DNA of 64,000 nt from Panax quinquefolius (Eukaryota; Streptophyta; Magnoliopsida; Apiales; Araliaceae), in the NCBI GenBank assembly GCA_020205615.1, contig CM035166.1, forward strand, positions 86,322,862-86,386,861, in the 5' to 3' direction. The notes under the pieces are model-generated. The model saw only the letters and a program-made list of their open reading frames with translations. It did not search any database and was not told the DNA's origin. Both the position numbers and the translations under genes were made by a program. Numbering within the stretch: position 1 is the first letter of the stretch; every line of letters begins with the position of its first letter. This document shows positions 1 to 11,447 of the stretch, piece after piece.

Positions 1-1128
1 TAGTATAAGCATGCACATATAGAATACTATATTCTACCTAGAATGATTATGGACTTTTATTCTAGTTTGGTTCACTAGAGCCACCAAGTGAACCAAAAGG
101 TCAAACCCTAGGGGTGAAAGAATTAATATTTAAATATAACTATTACATTTAAACTCGGGCTCCATTACAAACGGGTCTTCAAGCACTCCTTATTCCTTGA
201 TCTCCAATTCTTCAAAATTAATTCTAATTATTCCTATTACAAAACTATTTAAAATAAATAGAAATCTTGATCAGCAGTCAAGGGAAAGTACATAGGAGGG
301 AGTTAGAATTTACATTAAGAAAAAATTAGAGAAGACGAGGTACGCAGACCCCGTTTAATAAAACTCATACATTTATGCATTCAACTAAAATAAAATCCAA
401 TCACATTGGTCAATAGTCCATAATCAATCCCATTTATTATCATACACATCACCATATGCATCAATAAATAACATTCATCTCATGAATAACAAACATTCAA
501 TATATATATTGATATCATTTAATGGGCAAATTTAGTTAGTATAAAATTTAATTTTGAATCAAAATAAACTCCTTTATTTTAATCCAAATTTAAATCAAAA
601 TAAACCTCTTTTATTTTAATTTATCCTATTTTGAATAAAATAAACTATTTATTTTAATCAAAATCTTTAATCAAAATAACTCATTTATTTTAATTAATTA
701 TGGAATCCAACTCAAGTAAAAAAAAAATTCCTTTATTAAGGAAACACTAATTCTCTTTCTTATTTAGAAGTAAACTCATTTATTTTGAATAATATGAAAT
801 CTTATTTCATATCTAAATAAACTTCTTTATTTCGTGAAAGATGGATTCACTTTCTTATTCACAAATAAACTCTTTTATTTTGAATAATATGAAATCTTAT
901 TTCATATCTAAATAAACTCCTTTATTTAAGGAAACATGAAATCCAATTTTAACTCCAATTAGTTATCATGGAATCAAATTCCAACTCTAATTAGTTAGCA
1001 TGAAATTTAATTTTAAAATAAAATAAACTTTTATTTTAAGATTAAAATAAACTTTTTATTTTAAAATTAAAATAAACTTTTATTTTAATTATAAAATAAT
1101 TAATAATATTATATATATATATAATAAC
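1..1128 (-). mobile_element. Leader segment of a minus-strand Ty1/copia element (outer part)
   Basis: The first ~50 bases (GCATGCAC..AGAATACTATATTCTACCT) closely match 39275-39308, next to recognisable copia gag, so both are taken as copia leader sequence. The rest is AT-rich with no coding potential. It contains short AATAAA/TTTATT runs and a near-exact ~45-bp repeat at about 791 and 889. It should join 21655-22109 once element A is removed. The assignment rests on nesting logic and the short match. Confidence 0.5.
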
Positions 1129-3810
1129 TGTGACGCCCCAAAAATCGGTATACATCACCTATTCTGAGTCGCGAAATACATGGTACAAAATTCAAATACA
1201 ACTTAATTATACAATAGTCATGTAAAATACGACTAAACATATGTTGTGAGTTTTAATACAAATATTGTCATCTAGACAATAGAAAAACTCAATGGGGTCC
1301 TGATTACATTTATTATCACACTATTTCATCGAATAGTGAGGACTACTAATGCTATTATCTAGATCATCACTCTGTTCCCCGACTAGTCCCTGCTACGTTC
1401 TCATTTCCTGAAGAGAACAATGAAAACAAAAGGGTGAGCTCAACTAGCCCAAAGAAGAAATATTATGACTAAGATAATGCGTAATAAATTATCATTAGCC
1501 TTCAACAATGTTAAACTAATAAAATATAACAAACATCAAGTTTAATCGCAATGAACAAGCAATCCATTAGAAGAGTCAAGTAGAGAATAAAATCTACTAT
1601 CTTCTATGATTTAAAAGGTTTTTCATGACTTTTATCGCTGAGACTCAGCTTAATAAATAATCCACATCATCCCTACACTACAACCAAGGATATTCATTAG
1701 TATCACAACCACAAATTATCCATGCACCACAGCCAAGGATATTCGTGTATTCATCAATGGTCATGATCATGCCAACAACTGTCTATCAATGCACTACGGG
1801 CCAATGAGGACTTTTTCCACATCATTTGTAACATTACGGTCATGATTACACCGAATAATTCCTGGTCATAATCATACCAAGTCCATCTATGCACTACAGG
1901 CCACAGATGACTTTCAACATAATATAAATATGAGGATGATGACAAGGATATAAGAATTCAATAAAACAAGTTCAAGAATTAATTTATCCAGGAACTAATA
2001 ATGTCCAAATTGTCAACATGATACTTCTTTGTAGAGTAACACTCAAGAATGCTCAGAAGAATATTTCCATGAAAAGATAATGGATGAAGCGCAAATATTA
2101 AGGATATTCCACTAATTTCATGGAGTATAAAAGTCAAAACTTTAACCAACTGAGTATAATAAAGAATGGAATAACAAAAGAAATCACTAGGTATGCGATA
2201 GACCGCATGCATGTGTTATTCCAATGAATAATAAATAACGGAATTCAGTCATGCGTAAACGCATCAAGCGAGGATATTCCAAAAGAATAATAAATAATGG
2301 AACCAAGTCTGCAGCAGCATAGATGCAGGATGTTCCAATGAATAATAAATAATGGAACCAGTCATGCGTAAATGCACGAGACGGGATGTTCCAATGTAAT
2401 AATAAACAACGAAACCGGTCATGCGTAAATGCACGCATGGGATGTTCCAAATGAATAATAAATAATGGAATAATGTAAGAATTTCACCAAGTATAGGGTA
2501 TCACATGTATAAAAGTTATTCCAAATGAGAATAATAAAGAATGGAATAACAAAAGAATTTCACCAATAAGAAAGAAGGAATACCTTTTACGAGTACAACA
2601 AATAATATCCTTACCGTAGTAAAAGAAGAGTATTTTGATTGGTAGGCGAGGATATACTCAAAGAAAACTTGCACTACGCTCAAAGCTTTCTTAAATTCTA
2701 AAGAAATACACTCAAGATTATAGAAGAATAACTCTCTCTGGTTTCTCTCTAGAGTTTCGTTGAATTAAGTAAGAAATAATGAAGGAATAAGCTTCTATTT
2801 ATAGAAGAATGGATCGCATAGTAATTAATTCATGAGCGGTCCAGATTGATTTACTTTAAGCAGACAAATTGCATTGGTTTACAATAAAATATAATATATT
2901 CTATTTATAATCTAATAAAACGAATAATTTTATAAAAAGATTTTACTATACAAACACTATGTAGGCACTATGCAAACACTATGCATAATAAAATATAATA
3001 TATTTTACTTATTATTTAATAAAGCAGATAACATTATAAAAGTATTCATTTTATATAAAAAGATTTTACTATTAGTCTAATAAAGCGAATAACTTTATAA
3101 AAGTATTATGTTTTATATAAAAGTTTTTCTGTTTTATTACATTAATAATACTAATAAAACAAAACTCATCATCATTATTATAATTCACAATATTAATCGA
3201 TCAAAGTCGCTCCCGTGAAAGAAGGGCTTTCAATAAGGATTTCTCCCATTGGCGCGCAATTAGGTGACCAAACCTCTCCTCGATGTAACTTCTGTACATC
3301 GTTAATATTGTAAATAATAATATTAATAACTTTGTCATATCAATTATTGATTATAAAATATTGACAATAATTGAATCAAATAACGTGAGATACTATGCAA
3401 AGAATTATCGTAATAATAATTGAACAAAATCGGAGTGACTTTCTCACGTAAGCATCGATAATCAATACTGTAGTGCTACAGTAACTACAGACGTATCTTT
3501 ATTTTTAACATCGGTTGTTTTCAAGCAGATAACGATAAATCCGCCATTATTTTCATAAAGTATTTTGTCATTTTTCAATGCAACAATAATATTCGTTGTT
3601 AGGGGTCCACTACGATCGTATTTGTCAGTTATGCGAATATTCCTGTAAAAGCGAATATTCTTTGAAATCGAGTATTATATAACAACTTGTGTACTTTGCA
3701 AAATTTATAAATATTACCATTAGTATAACATTATATCAAATTCATTCCATAATATTCAAAATGATATTTATAGAAAATTCATCTTTATTCATAAAAGTTG
3801 GGGTCTTACA
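1129..3810 (-). repeat. 3' LTR of element A
   Basis: On the minus strand it starts TGTAAGACCCC and ends GGGGCGTCACA. It is 2682 bp and colinear with 18950-21654. It holds a TATA-like box at 2796-2803 (minus), then downstream in the transcript a hairpin-unit array (about 2165-2560) and a second short-repeat block (about 1680-1930). It is followed by only 6 bp of polypurine tract (3811-3816) before the oppositely oriented LTR of A' begins. Confidence 0.93.
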
Positions 3811-4616
3811 ACCTCCTGTGAGACCCCTGATTTTATGAATAAAGATTTAACTTTCGATATTTTTTTATTATGGTGTGGATTTGATATAATGTTATAGTTA
3901 TGGGTAGTATTTGTAAATTTTGCAAAAGTATGGAAGTTGTCATATTATATTCGATTGGTGAAATATTTGTTTTATATGGGAATATTATTAAGCAAAAGAC
4001 AATCATTAGTGGACCTCGCAACTTAATTATCATTTTAATGAGAAAATGAGAAAAATATTTTATTAAAAAATAACGGCGGAAGTTTTACTCGTTATCATTG
4101 TTGAACTACCTAGTAGTAAAAGTACAAAGAATGCTGCGGGTCAGATAAGAGCAATACTACCAGTATAATTATTGATGCTTACGTGATAAGTCACTCACTT
4201 TTTTGGTATTATTAATGTAATAATACGTAAAATCTTTTTATATAAAAAATGTAATACTTTTATAAAGTTATTCTATAAATAGAATATATTATATTTTATT
4301 ATGCATAGTGTTGCATAGTGCTGCGTATAGTGTTTTGCATAGTAAAATCTTTTTTATATAAAATAGAATACTTTTATAAAGTTATCATTTTATTAGACAA
4401 TAATTAGAATATATTATATTTTATTATGCATAGTGTTTTGATAATGCATGCATAGTGTTTGCATAGTAAAATCTTTTATAAAGTTATTCGTTTTATTAGA
4501 TTATAATAGAATATATTATATTTTATTTCAAAAATTTTGCTTTAAATATGGACCGTCAGATTAAAGTGAATCAATCTGGACCGTTCATGAGTTTGTTACT
4601 ATGCAGTCCATTTTTC

Positions 4617-4623
4617 TATAAAT
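4617..4623 (+). promoter_or_regulatory. TATA box of the A' 5' LTR
   Basis: TATAAAT lies at the same relative place as TATAAATA in the sister LTR (12253-12260) and in the minus-strand LTRs (20622-20629, 2796-2803). Sequence downstream is pyrimidine/purine-rich (CTCTAGAGAGATAAAC and similar), and the hairpin array starts about 220 bp later. Confidence 0.6.
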
Positions 4624-4839
4624 TGAAGCTCATTCCTTCATTATTTTCTTATGAATTCACTAAAACTCTAGAGAGATAAACTATAGAGAGAAAGAAGAAA
4701 GTATTCTGCTACTTCACTACTTATATATCCAGTACTTTTCTTCTTAAGGTAGGGGATATTATTTGTTGTACTCGTAGGGGATATTATTTGTTGTACTCGT
4801 AAGGGGTACTCTTTCTTTCTTATTCATGAAGAGAACTTC

Positions 4840-5400
4840 TGTTATTCCATTCTTTATTATTCTGTTGGAATAACCTGTATACGCGGGCTACCCTATACTT
4901 GGTGAAATTCTTCTGTTATTCCATTCTTTATTATTGTGTTGGAATAACCTTTCTATGCAAAGTACATCATACATGGTGAAATTCTTCTATTATTCCGTCT
5001 TTACTATTCTGTTAAAATATCCTGTCTGTGCATTTTACGCCGGACCTGGTTCCGTCTTTATTATTATTACATTGGAATATCCATCAATGCGTTTTTACGC
5101 GAACACGGGTTCCGTCTTTATTGGTATTCTGTTGGAATAACCTGTCTATGCGAAGTACCGCATGCATGGTGATTTCGTTGTTATTCCATTCTTTATTATT
5201 CGTCAGTAATATATCGTCTGCATGCGTTCACGTGGGGGACTGGTTCCATTATTTATTATTCATTGGGAATAACTCAGTATAATGCGCCTATCGCATGCAT
5301 GGTGAATCCTTATGTTATTCCATTCTTTATTATTACGTTGAATAACTTTGTCATGTGGATTACCACATGCATGGTGAATGATCCTTCGTATTCATTCTAA
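4840..5400 (+). repeat. Hairpin-unit array in the A' 5' LTR
   Basis: About eight degenerate units of 55-80 bp carry inverted arms of the type GTTATTCCA..TGGAATAAC around a loop with TTCTTTATTATT. Between them lie palindromic blocks such as the remnants of CATGCGT..ACGCATG. The block sits downstream of the TATA box, so it would be transcribed into the RNA leader. Equivalent arrays occur in every A-type LTR of the window. Confidence 0.75.
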
Positions 5401-5689
5401 ATTATGGAAATGATCATCACGTGGATTCTGCATGGCGGCGCGAAAATCCATTTGCGAGCTTCTTATATTCTATTATACTCAGTTGGTTAAAGTTTTGACT
5501 TCTATACTCCATGAAATTAGTGGAATATCCTTGATATTTGCGCTTCATCCAGTATCTTTTCATGGAAATATTCTTCTGAGCATTCTTGAATTTTACTCTA
5601 CAAAGAGGTATCATGTTGACAATTTGGACGTTATTAGTTCCTAAATAAATTAATTCTTGAACTTGTTTTATTGAATTATTATGTCATTG

Positions 5690-6030
5690 TCATCATCCTC
5701 ATGTCTATATTATGTTGAAAGTTATCTGTGGCCTGTAGTGCATAGATGGACTTGGTATGATTATGACCAGGGATTATTCGGTATAATCATGACCGTAATG
5801 TTACAAATGATGTGGAAAAAGTCCTCATTGGCCCGTAGTGCATTGATGGACAGTTTTCGGTATGATTATGGCTATGGATTCTCTTCGACCAAGGGTGCAA
5901 AGATGAATTATTTTATGGCATGATCAGGACCATTGATGAAAACATGATTATCTTTGGCCCGTGGTGCATGGATAATTCTTGGTCGTGATACTAAAGAATA
6001 TCCTTGGCCTGTAGTGCAGGGATGATTTGA
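5690..6030 (+). repeat. Second short-repeat block in the A' 5' LTR (GGCCTGTAGTGCA units)
   Basis: Repeated motifs of the form GGCC(T/C)GTAGTGCA(T/G)..GATG occur at about 5730, 5829, 5957 and 6008, separated by 50-130 bp. The same motif family occurs in the B LTR (about 46970-47110) and, as clearer hairpins, in the D LTR (about 60130-60360). Confidence 0.65.
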
Positions 6031-6548
6031 TGATGTGGATTATATATTAAGTTGAGTCTCAGCGATAAAAGTGATGAAAAACCTTTTAAATCATAGAAGA
6101 TAGTAGATTTTATTCCCTACTTTACTCTTCTAATGGATTTCTTGTTCCGCAGCATTTAAACTTGATGTTTGTTATATTGTATCACTTTAACATTGTTGAA
6201 GGCTAATGATAATTTATTCTGCATTATCTTAGTCATAATATTTCTTACTGGGCTAGTTGAGCTCACCCTTTCTTTCATTGTTCTCTTCAGGAAATGAGAA
6301 CGTAGCTGGGACTAGTTGGGGAACAGAGTGATGGTCTTAGATGGTGCATTAGTAGTCCTCACTATTATGTGAAATAGTGTAATAATAAATGTAATGAGGA
6401 CTCCATTGAGTGTGGATATTTTCTAGATGACAATATTTGTATTAAAACTCATAGCTCATATTGTATATTTAAGTTTGTATTTAAATTCTATACCATGTAT
6501 TTGGCGACTCAAGATGGGTGATGTATACCTAATTTTGGGGGCGTCACA

Positions 6549-6562
6549 GTTGGTATCAAAGC
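6549..6562 (+). promoter_or_regulatory. Primer-binding site of A' (initiator Met-tRNA type)
   Basis: GTTGGTATCAAAGC directly follows the LTR end GTCACA. It resembles the complement of the plant initiator methionine tRNA 3' end (TGGTATCAGAGC), with one mismatch in the quoted core. Confidence 0.8.
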
Positions 6563-6735
6563 TTAGGTATATAATCCCTGGCTGAGATGTTAGACAAGAA
6601 CTAGGAGGGGAGAGACGGGGAATTCCTTCGCTAGTATGACCTACCTAAGTTTATTTAGTATTTAACTGGTCGGTCAGAGTATAGGGATAATATGTGATAT
6701 ATTAATTAACCCTTGTTTTGTGGCAGTATTGGAAA

Positions 6736-7314
6736 ATGGCATCCGAAAATGTTGAGATAAGCAATGATGCACATGAGATCGTGGAGTCACCACAGATTAA
6801 TACCCAGGATAATGTGATGTCAGGCAAAGAAGGGATTAGAGATATCCATGTGGTGAGTGAAGAATTGATAGTTGCACCCGAGATAGTCGCAGAGGTAGCA
6901 GCTGAGAGTGAGGAAGAAGAGGAACCTGAGGAGAATTTATTAGAAGAACTTTATGATCAAAATTTAGCATTACAAAATCGTATTCATGAGTTAGAAGAGC
7001 AGGCTGAAGAACGGCAGAAGGTCATGGAGCAAAGAGATGCAACCATTCAAAATTGTGTTACCCGATGTGCGATGCTTGAACAGAAGCACTCTTTAGCAGA
7101 GTATAAGATATTAGAGCTGGAATCTGAGAATGCTATGATCAAAGTTCTAATGAAAGCAGAAACAACTGAACGAAGAAGAATAGATGACGCATGGGTAAAA
7201 GCCACACGACGTGTAGATATTCTAGAAAAAGACGTCCGATCTAATAAAGCCAAAATAGATGAAATGGATTTTTCTTTTTGGACAACAATTGGGAGAATCC
7301 AACATCGAATTTAG
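6736..7314 (+). CDS. gag-like frame of A' with an acidic coiled-coil region
   Basis: This is an open frame of 192 residues from the ATG at 6736. An upstream in-frame extension to 6718 lacks an ATG. The first ~27 residues (MASENVE..., ..INTQDNV) match the start of the gag frames of A (18762) and E (34741). After that it diverges completely. Residues ~45-70 are very acidic (EEEEEPEE), and residues ~65-180 are charged with heptad-like leucines (LLEELYDQNLALQNRIHELEEQ is the start), which predicts a long coiled coil. No zinc knuckle is present. In the other copies this place holds ordinary gag sequence, so the coiled coil may be an acquired segment or a divergent non-autonomous gag. It is uninterrupted, unlike every other coding region here. 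Its function is unknown; self-assembly is an inference. Confidence 0.55.
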   Translation: MASENVEISNDAHEIVESPQINTQDNVMSGKEGIRDIHVVSEELIVAPEIVAEVAAESEEEEEPEENLLEELYDQNLALQNRIHELEEQAEERQKVMEQRDATIQNCVTRCAMLEQKHSLAEYKILELESENAMIKVLMKAETTERRRIDDAWVKATRRVDILEKDVRSNKAKIDEMDFSFWTTIGRIQHRI

Positions 7315-7448
7315 AATTACCCTGTGCATAGCGGTCAACCCCAATTTGATATGAATCGGAGAATAATGATTCAAATCATGGATCAGGAATGGGACGAAAC
7401 ACTTAAGGGTGGAATGTACCCTATAGCAAAGTCAAATCCAGTAGTTTA
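7315..7448 (+). other. A' internal sequence between gag-like frame and solo LTR
   Basis: This stretch could encode a short frame (7324-7448: FDMNRRIMIQ.., then QEWDETLKGG) that is cut by the solo LTR at 7449. I do not recognise it and do not find its match in the other elements of the window. Confidence 0.35.
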
Positions 7449-10009
7449 TGTGACGCCCCCAAAATTAGGTATACATCACCCATCTTGGGTCGCGTCCGGA
7501 TACATGGTATGTAATTCAAATACAACTTACTAATACAACTGTATGGGTACAACAATACGACAAATATAAAGCGTGAGTTTGAATACAAATATTATCTACT
7601 AGAGATTATACAAACTCAAAAGAAGTCCTCATTATAATTATTATCACACTATTTCACAGAATAGTGAGGACTACTAATGTTATCCTCGGACCATCACTCC
7701 GTTCCAGACTCGTCCCGACTATATTCTCATTTTCTCAAGAGAACGGTGAAAGAAAGGGTGAGCTCAACTAGCCCAAGAAGAAATATTATGACTAAGATAA
7801 TGCGAGAATAAATTATCATTAGTCTCCAACAATGTTAAAGCGATAAAATATAATAGACATCAAGTTTAAGCTGCGTGAAACAAGAAATCTATTAAAAGAG
7901 TCATGTAGAAAATAAAATCTACTATCTTTTATGATTTAAAAGGTTTTTCATCATATTATCATTGAGAGACTCGACTTAATAAATATTCCACATCATCGAA
8001 TCACCCCCGCACTACTACGGCCGAGGATATTCTTTAGTATCACGACCACAATTATCCATGCACTACGGGCTAAGAATATTTGTGTATTCATTAATGGTCA
8101 TGATCATGCCAACAACCGTCCATCAATGCACTACGGGCCAATGAGAACTTTTACCACATCATTTGTAACATTACGGGCCATGATTACACCGAATAATCCA
8201 CGGTCATAATCATACCAAGTCCATCTATGCACTACAGCCACACAAATGACTTTCAACAAAATATAAACACGAGGATGATGACAATGATATAAGAATTCAA
8301 TAAAAACAAGTTCAAGAATTATTTTATCCAGAATTATTAACGCCCAAATTGTCAACATGATAATCTTGTTTTGTAGAGTAAAATTCAAGAATGATCGGAA
8401 GAATATTTCCATGAAAAGATACTGGGATGAAGCGCAAATATCAAGGATATTCTACTAATTTCATGGAGTATAGAAGTCAAAATTTTAACCAACCGAGTAT
8501 AATAAAGAATGGAATAACAAAAGAAATCACCACGCATGTGGTACTTGCAGATAGATAAAAGTTATTCTAATGAATAATAATAATAAGAACTGTGTCGGGA
8601 AAAATTTGCAACCGACTGGGATGTTCAAACAGAATAATAAAGAAGGAACTGTGTCCGGTGTAAAACACATGCACAGGATGTTCCAATGAATAATAATAAG
8701 GCGGAACTAGGTGGGTGTAAAACACACGCATGAGGATGTTCCAACGGAATAATAATAAAGATTTTAACTGTGGGTGTAAAACACAATCGACAGGATGTTC
8801 CAATGTAATAATAGAAGAATGTCACCAAGTATAGGGTGAGCCAAGCGATACAAAGTTATTCCAACCAGAATAATAAAGCGGAATCAGTCCCGCCGTGAAA
8901 CGCATGCACAAGATATATCAGCAGAATAGTAAAAAGCGGAATCAGTCCTACAGAAAGCGCGTAGACAGGATATTCCAACAGAATAGTAAAGACGGAATAT
9001 TAGAAGAATATCACCAAGTATAGGGTAGTTCATTCCAACAGAATAATAAAGAATGGAATAACTGAAGTTCTCTTCACGAATACAAAAGAATAACACCCCT
9101 TACGAGTACAACAAATAATATTCCCTACCTTAAAGAAGAATTTGGATATATAAGTAGTGAAGTAGCGAGAATACTTTCTTCTTTCTCTCTATAGTTTATC
9201 TCTCAGAGTTTCAAATTGAATTCGTAAGAAAATAATGAATGAATGAGCTTTATTTATAGAAAATGGAAAGCATAGTAATTAACTCATGAGCTATCGAGAT
9301 TGATTTACTTTAATCTGACATCCATATTTAAAGCAAAATAAAATATAATATATTCTATTTATAATCTAATAAAACGAATAACTTTATAAAAGATTTTACT
9401 ATCGCAGCACTTATGCAAACACTATGTATAATAAAATATAATATATTCTAATTATTGTCTAATAAAAGCAGATAGCTTTATAAAAGTATTCTTTTTTTAT
9501 ATAAAAGATTTTTTATGTAAAACACTATGCATAATAGAATATAATATATTCTATTTATAGAATAACTTTATAAAAGTATTATGTTTTATATAAAAAGATT
9601 TTCGTATTATTACATTAATAATACCAACAAAACCGAGTGACTTATCACTTAGCATCAATAATTAATCTGAGTGCTGCTACTATGCAACCACGCCAGACGT
9701 ATTCATTTTAACAAGGGTGTTTCAACATTAACGGTAAAACTTCCATAGATTATTTTCATAAAGTATTTTTGTCGTTTTCTCAATCAAACAATAATTCCAT
9801 TAATGGGTTCCACCAATGATTGTCTTAGTTGTATTAATATTCCCTGTTAAAACAAATATTCCCCGACCAATCGAATATTATATAACAACTTGCGTACTTT
9901 GCAAAATTTATAAATATTACCCACAACTATTATATCAATTTCACTCCATAATATTCAAAAATAATATGTATAGAAAATTCATCTTTATTCAAAAAGTTGG
10001 GGTTTTACA
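7449..10009 (-). mobile_element. Solo LTR of a Tekay-type element (minus orientation)
   Basis: The unit reads TGTGACGCCCCC at 7449 and ends GGGTTTTACA at 10009. It is flanked by perfect 5-bp duplications GTTTA (7444-7448 and 10010-10014), with no internal region. This is the classic product of LTR-LTR recombination. It is most like the LTRs of element C, including the hairpin array (about 8500-9110) and the repeat block (about 8020-8240). It separates the gag-like frame of A' from the protease. Confidence 0.95.
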
Positions 10010-10025
10010 GTTTAAGTGAGAGCGT

Positions 10026-10442
10026 TTGTCGAGGAACCCGAACGAAGTTATTACGGGTAAGTTAATGATAAACTCTTGTGAAGTTTATACCTTATTAGAT
10101 ACCAGTTCAACCCACTTTTTTATTTCACCTAGTTGTGTTCAATGTTTGAATTTAACTCCGGAGAAGCTAGATTTTGATTTATCTGTTGAAACTCAGTTGG
10201 GAGAAACCTTCGTTACATCCACTATTTATAAATCTTGTTTAATTCAAATTGTCACTTTTACGTTACCTGTCAATCTTATCTCTTTAAAAATACTTGCCTT
10301 TGATGCGATTTTAGGAATCGATTGGTTAACTACTCATCATGCTTTTCGTAAGGTTGTTAGCTTTCATATTCCTAACCAACCTGTTATGCGAATTCAAGCA
10401 ACCAAACCACTAAAGTCAATCATTGTCATATCAAGCCATAAG
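10026..10442 (+). pseudogene. Protease region of A' (retropepsin-like, mutated)
   Basis: An open stretch of 139 codons begins with the gag-pro linker (RNPNEVITGKLMI) shared with A, B, C and E. The aspartic protease signature is present as LLDTSSTHFFIS, so the active-site Asp remains but the normally invariant Gly of the D-T/S-G motif is Ser. A second conserved block, AILGIDWLTTHHA, follows. Retropepsins cleave the gag-pol polyprotein inside the particle; this one should be inactive on the missing Gly alone. The frame ends at a TAA at 10443, where an unrelated leader-derived patch is joined. Confidence 0.75.
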
Positions 10443-10590
10443 TAAAGAGCCCCAAGCCTTTCGTTCTTGACTTTCTTGTGTGGAATGCACCGAAGCCAGA
10501 CTTTCTGTAGGCGATGTCGTGAATGACGATGGCAAGTTGATAGGTATCAATGTGACGTACTATCCAAGTCTTGGATGAGAGTCACGGTTT
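10441..10590 (+). other. Leader-derived patch inside A' pol
   Basis: From AAGTAAAGAGCCCC to GAGTCAC the sequence matches the untranslated leader of the B element between its two primer sites (47680-47777 plus 57969-58029), not pol. The pol sequence resumes at TTTTGAATGAT. About 75 bp of the protease/RT linker have been replaced. Short shared bases (ATAAG on the left, GTCAC on the right) mark the junctions, as expected for template switching during reverse transcription. Confidence 0.7.
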
Positions 10591-11447
10591 TGAATGATAT
10601 TTCTATTGTTAATAAATTTCCTGACGTATTCTTGAAGACTTCTTAGCCTACCCCTAGAACGTGAAATCGAATTATGTATTGACCCCAGTACAAAACCCAT
10701 TTCTAAAACCCTCAAATATTTCTTCAACTAAAACGAACGATAACGTACAAAGAGCGTTGAATCGAAAGTCATTGAAGATTACAATCGTACCATTCAATAC
10801 CATTATGGGAAAGCGAATGTGGTAGGCGACGCGTGTTGAGTAGAAGATCGGATGCGTTATTTAGCATGCGATGTTGTTAACACAAAGACTCATTTCGTAT
10901 AACTTACAAGTGATGAAGATAGAGTTAAAGACTCTAGGGACCCACATGAAGATAACGAATATATGATTAGAATCGACTTTAATCGATAAAGTTAAAGTCG
11001 CTCAAGCTATACACCCGGAGCTAATGAATGTGAAGAAGAAGATTCAAGAGGGCGTTATTCTAGAAGCAAGAATCGACGAAGAGAGGAAATCTCAACCCTC
11101 GATATAATTGGCCCATTTGAAATCCTCGATAAAGTAGGAACTGTAGCTTATAGACTCGTTTTACCGCCAAGTATGTCGCGTGTTCATAACGTTTTTAACA
11201 TATCAATGTTACGTAAATATGTGGACGTCCCAAACCACATTATTAATTTAGAACCGGACGAGATAGCAGAAAATTTAACGTATGAGGAGATACGTGTTAA
11301 CATCTTGGATAAGAAGGATCATTTTCGACGCTCAAAGGTTATACCTCAAGAGTTATAATTTGAAGTGAAGTCAAGGTACCCTCACCTGTCCGGCATACCA
11401 AGTACGTACGTAAATTTTGAGGACAAAATTCCATAAGGAGGGGAGAT
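10591..11447 (+). pseudogene. pol scraps of A' (RT linker, RNase H end, integrase start, chromodomain-like tail)
   Basis: Blocks in pol order are joined by deletions. The protease/RT linker lies at 10591-10720. The end of RNase H is at about 10770-10860 (TIQYHYGKANVV). The start of integrase follows at about 10970-11095. The block from the integrase end to the chromodomain-like tail is at 11100-11358 (SRVHNVFNISMLRKY, then VNILDKKDHFRRSKVIP). All catalytic blocks of reverse transcriptase and integrase are absent, and several stops intervene. The tail frame at 11173-11358 is open for 61 codons. This is a deletion derivative, unable to copy itself. Confidence 0.7.
11434..11447 (+). promoter_or_regulatory. 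Polypurine tract of A'
   Basis: AAGGAGGGGAGAT directly precedes the 3' LTR start. It is the usual plus-strand primer for gypsy elements, and the same tract precedes the other 3' LTRs in this window. Confidence 0.8.

Larger units (their letters stand above)
3817..6548 (+). repeat. 5' LTR of element A'
   Basis: This LTR is 2732 bp with TG..CA ends and is followed directly by the primer-binding site. It is colinear with 11448-14130 and, in reverse complement, with 1129-3810. Long stretches (for example 5487-5610 against 13066-13190) are almost identical to the 3' LTR, while other short stretches differ sharply. Confidence 0.93.

Noticed and set aside
1754..2450. Short open frames in LTRs (also near 5028-5923, 8131-9096, 12398-13236, 48570-49296, 56554-56905)
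   Set aside because: They lie in LTR repeat blocks, are not conserved in frame between sister LTRs, and alternate strands.
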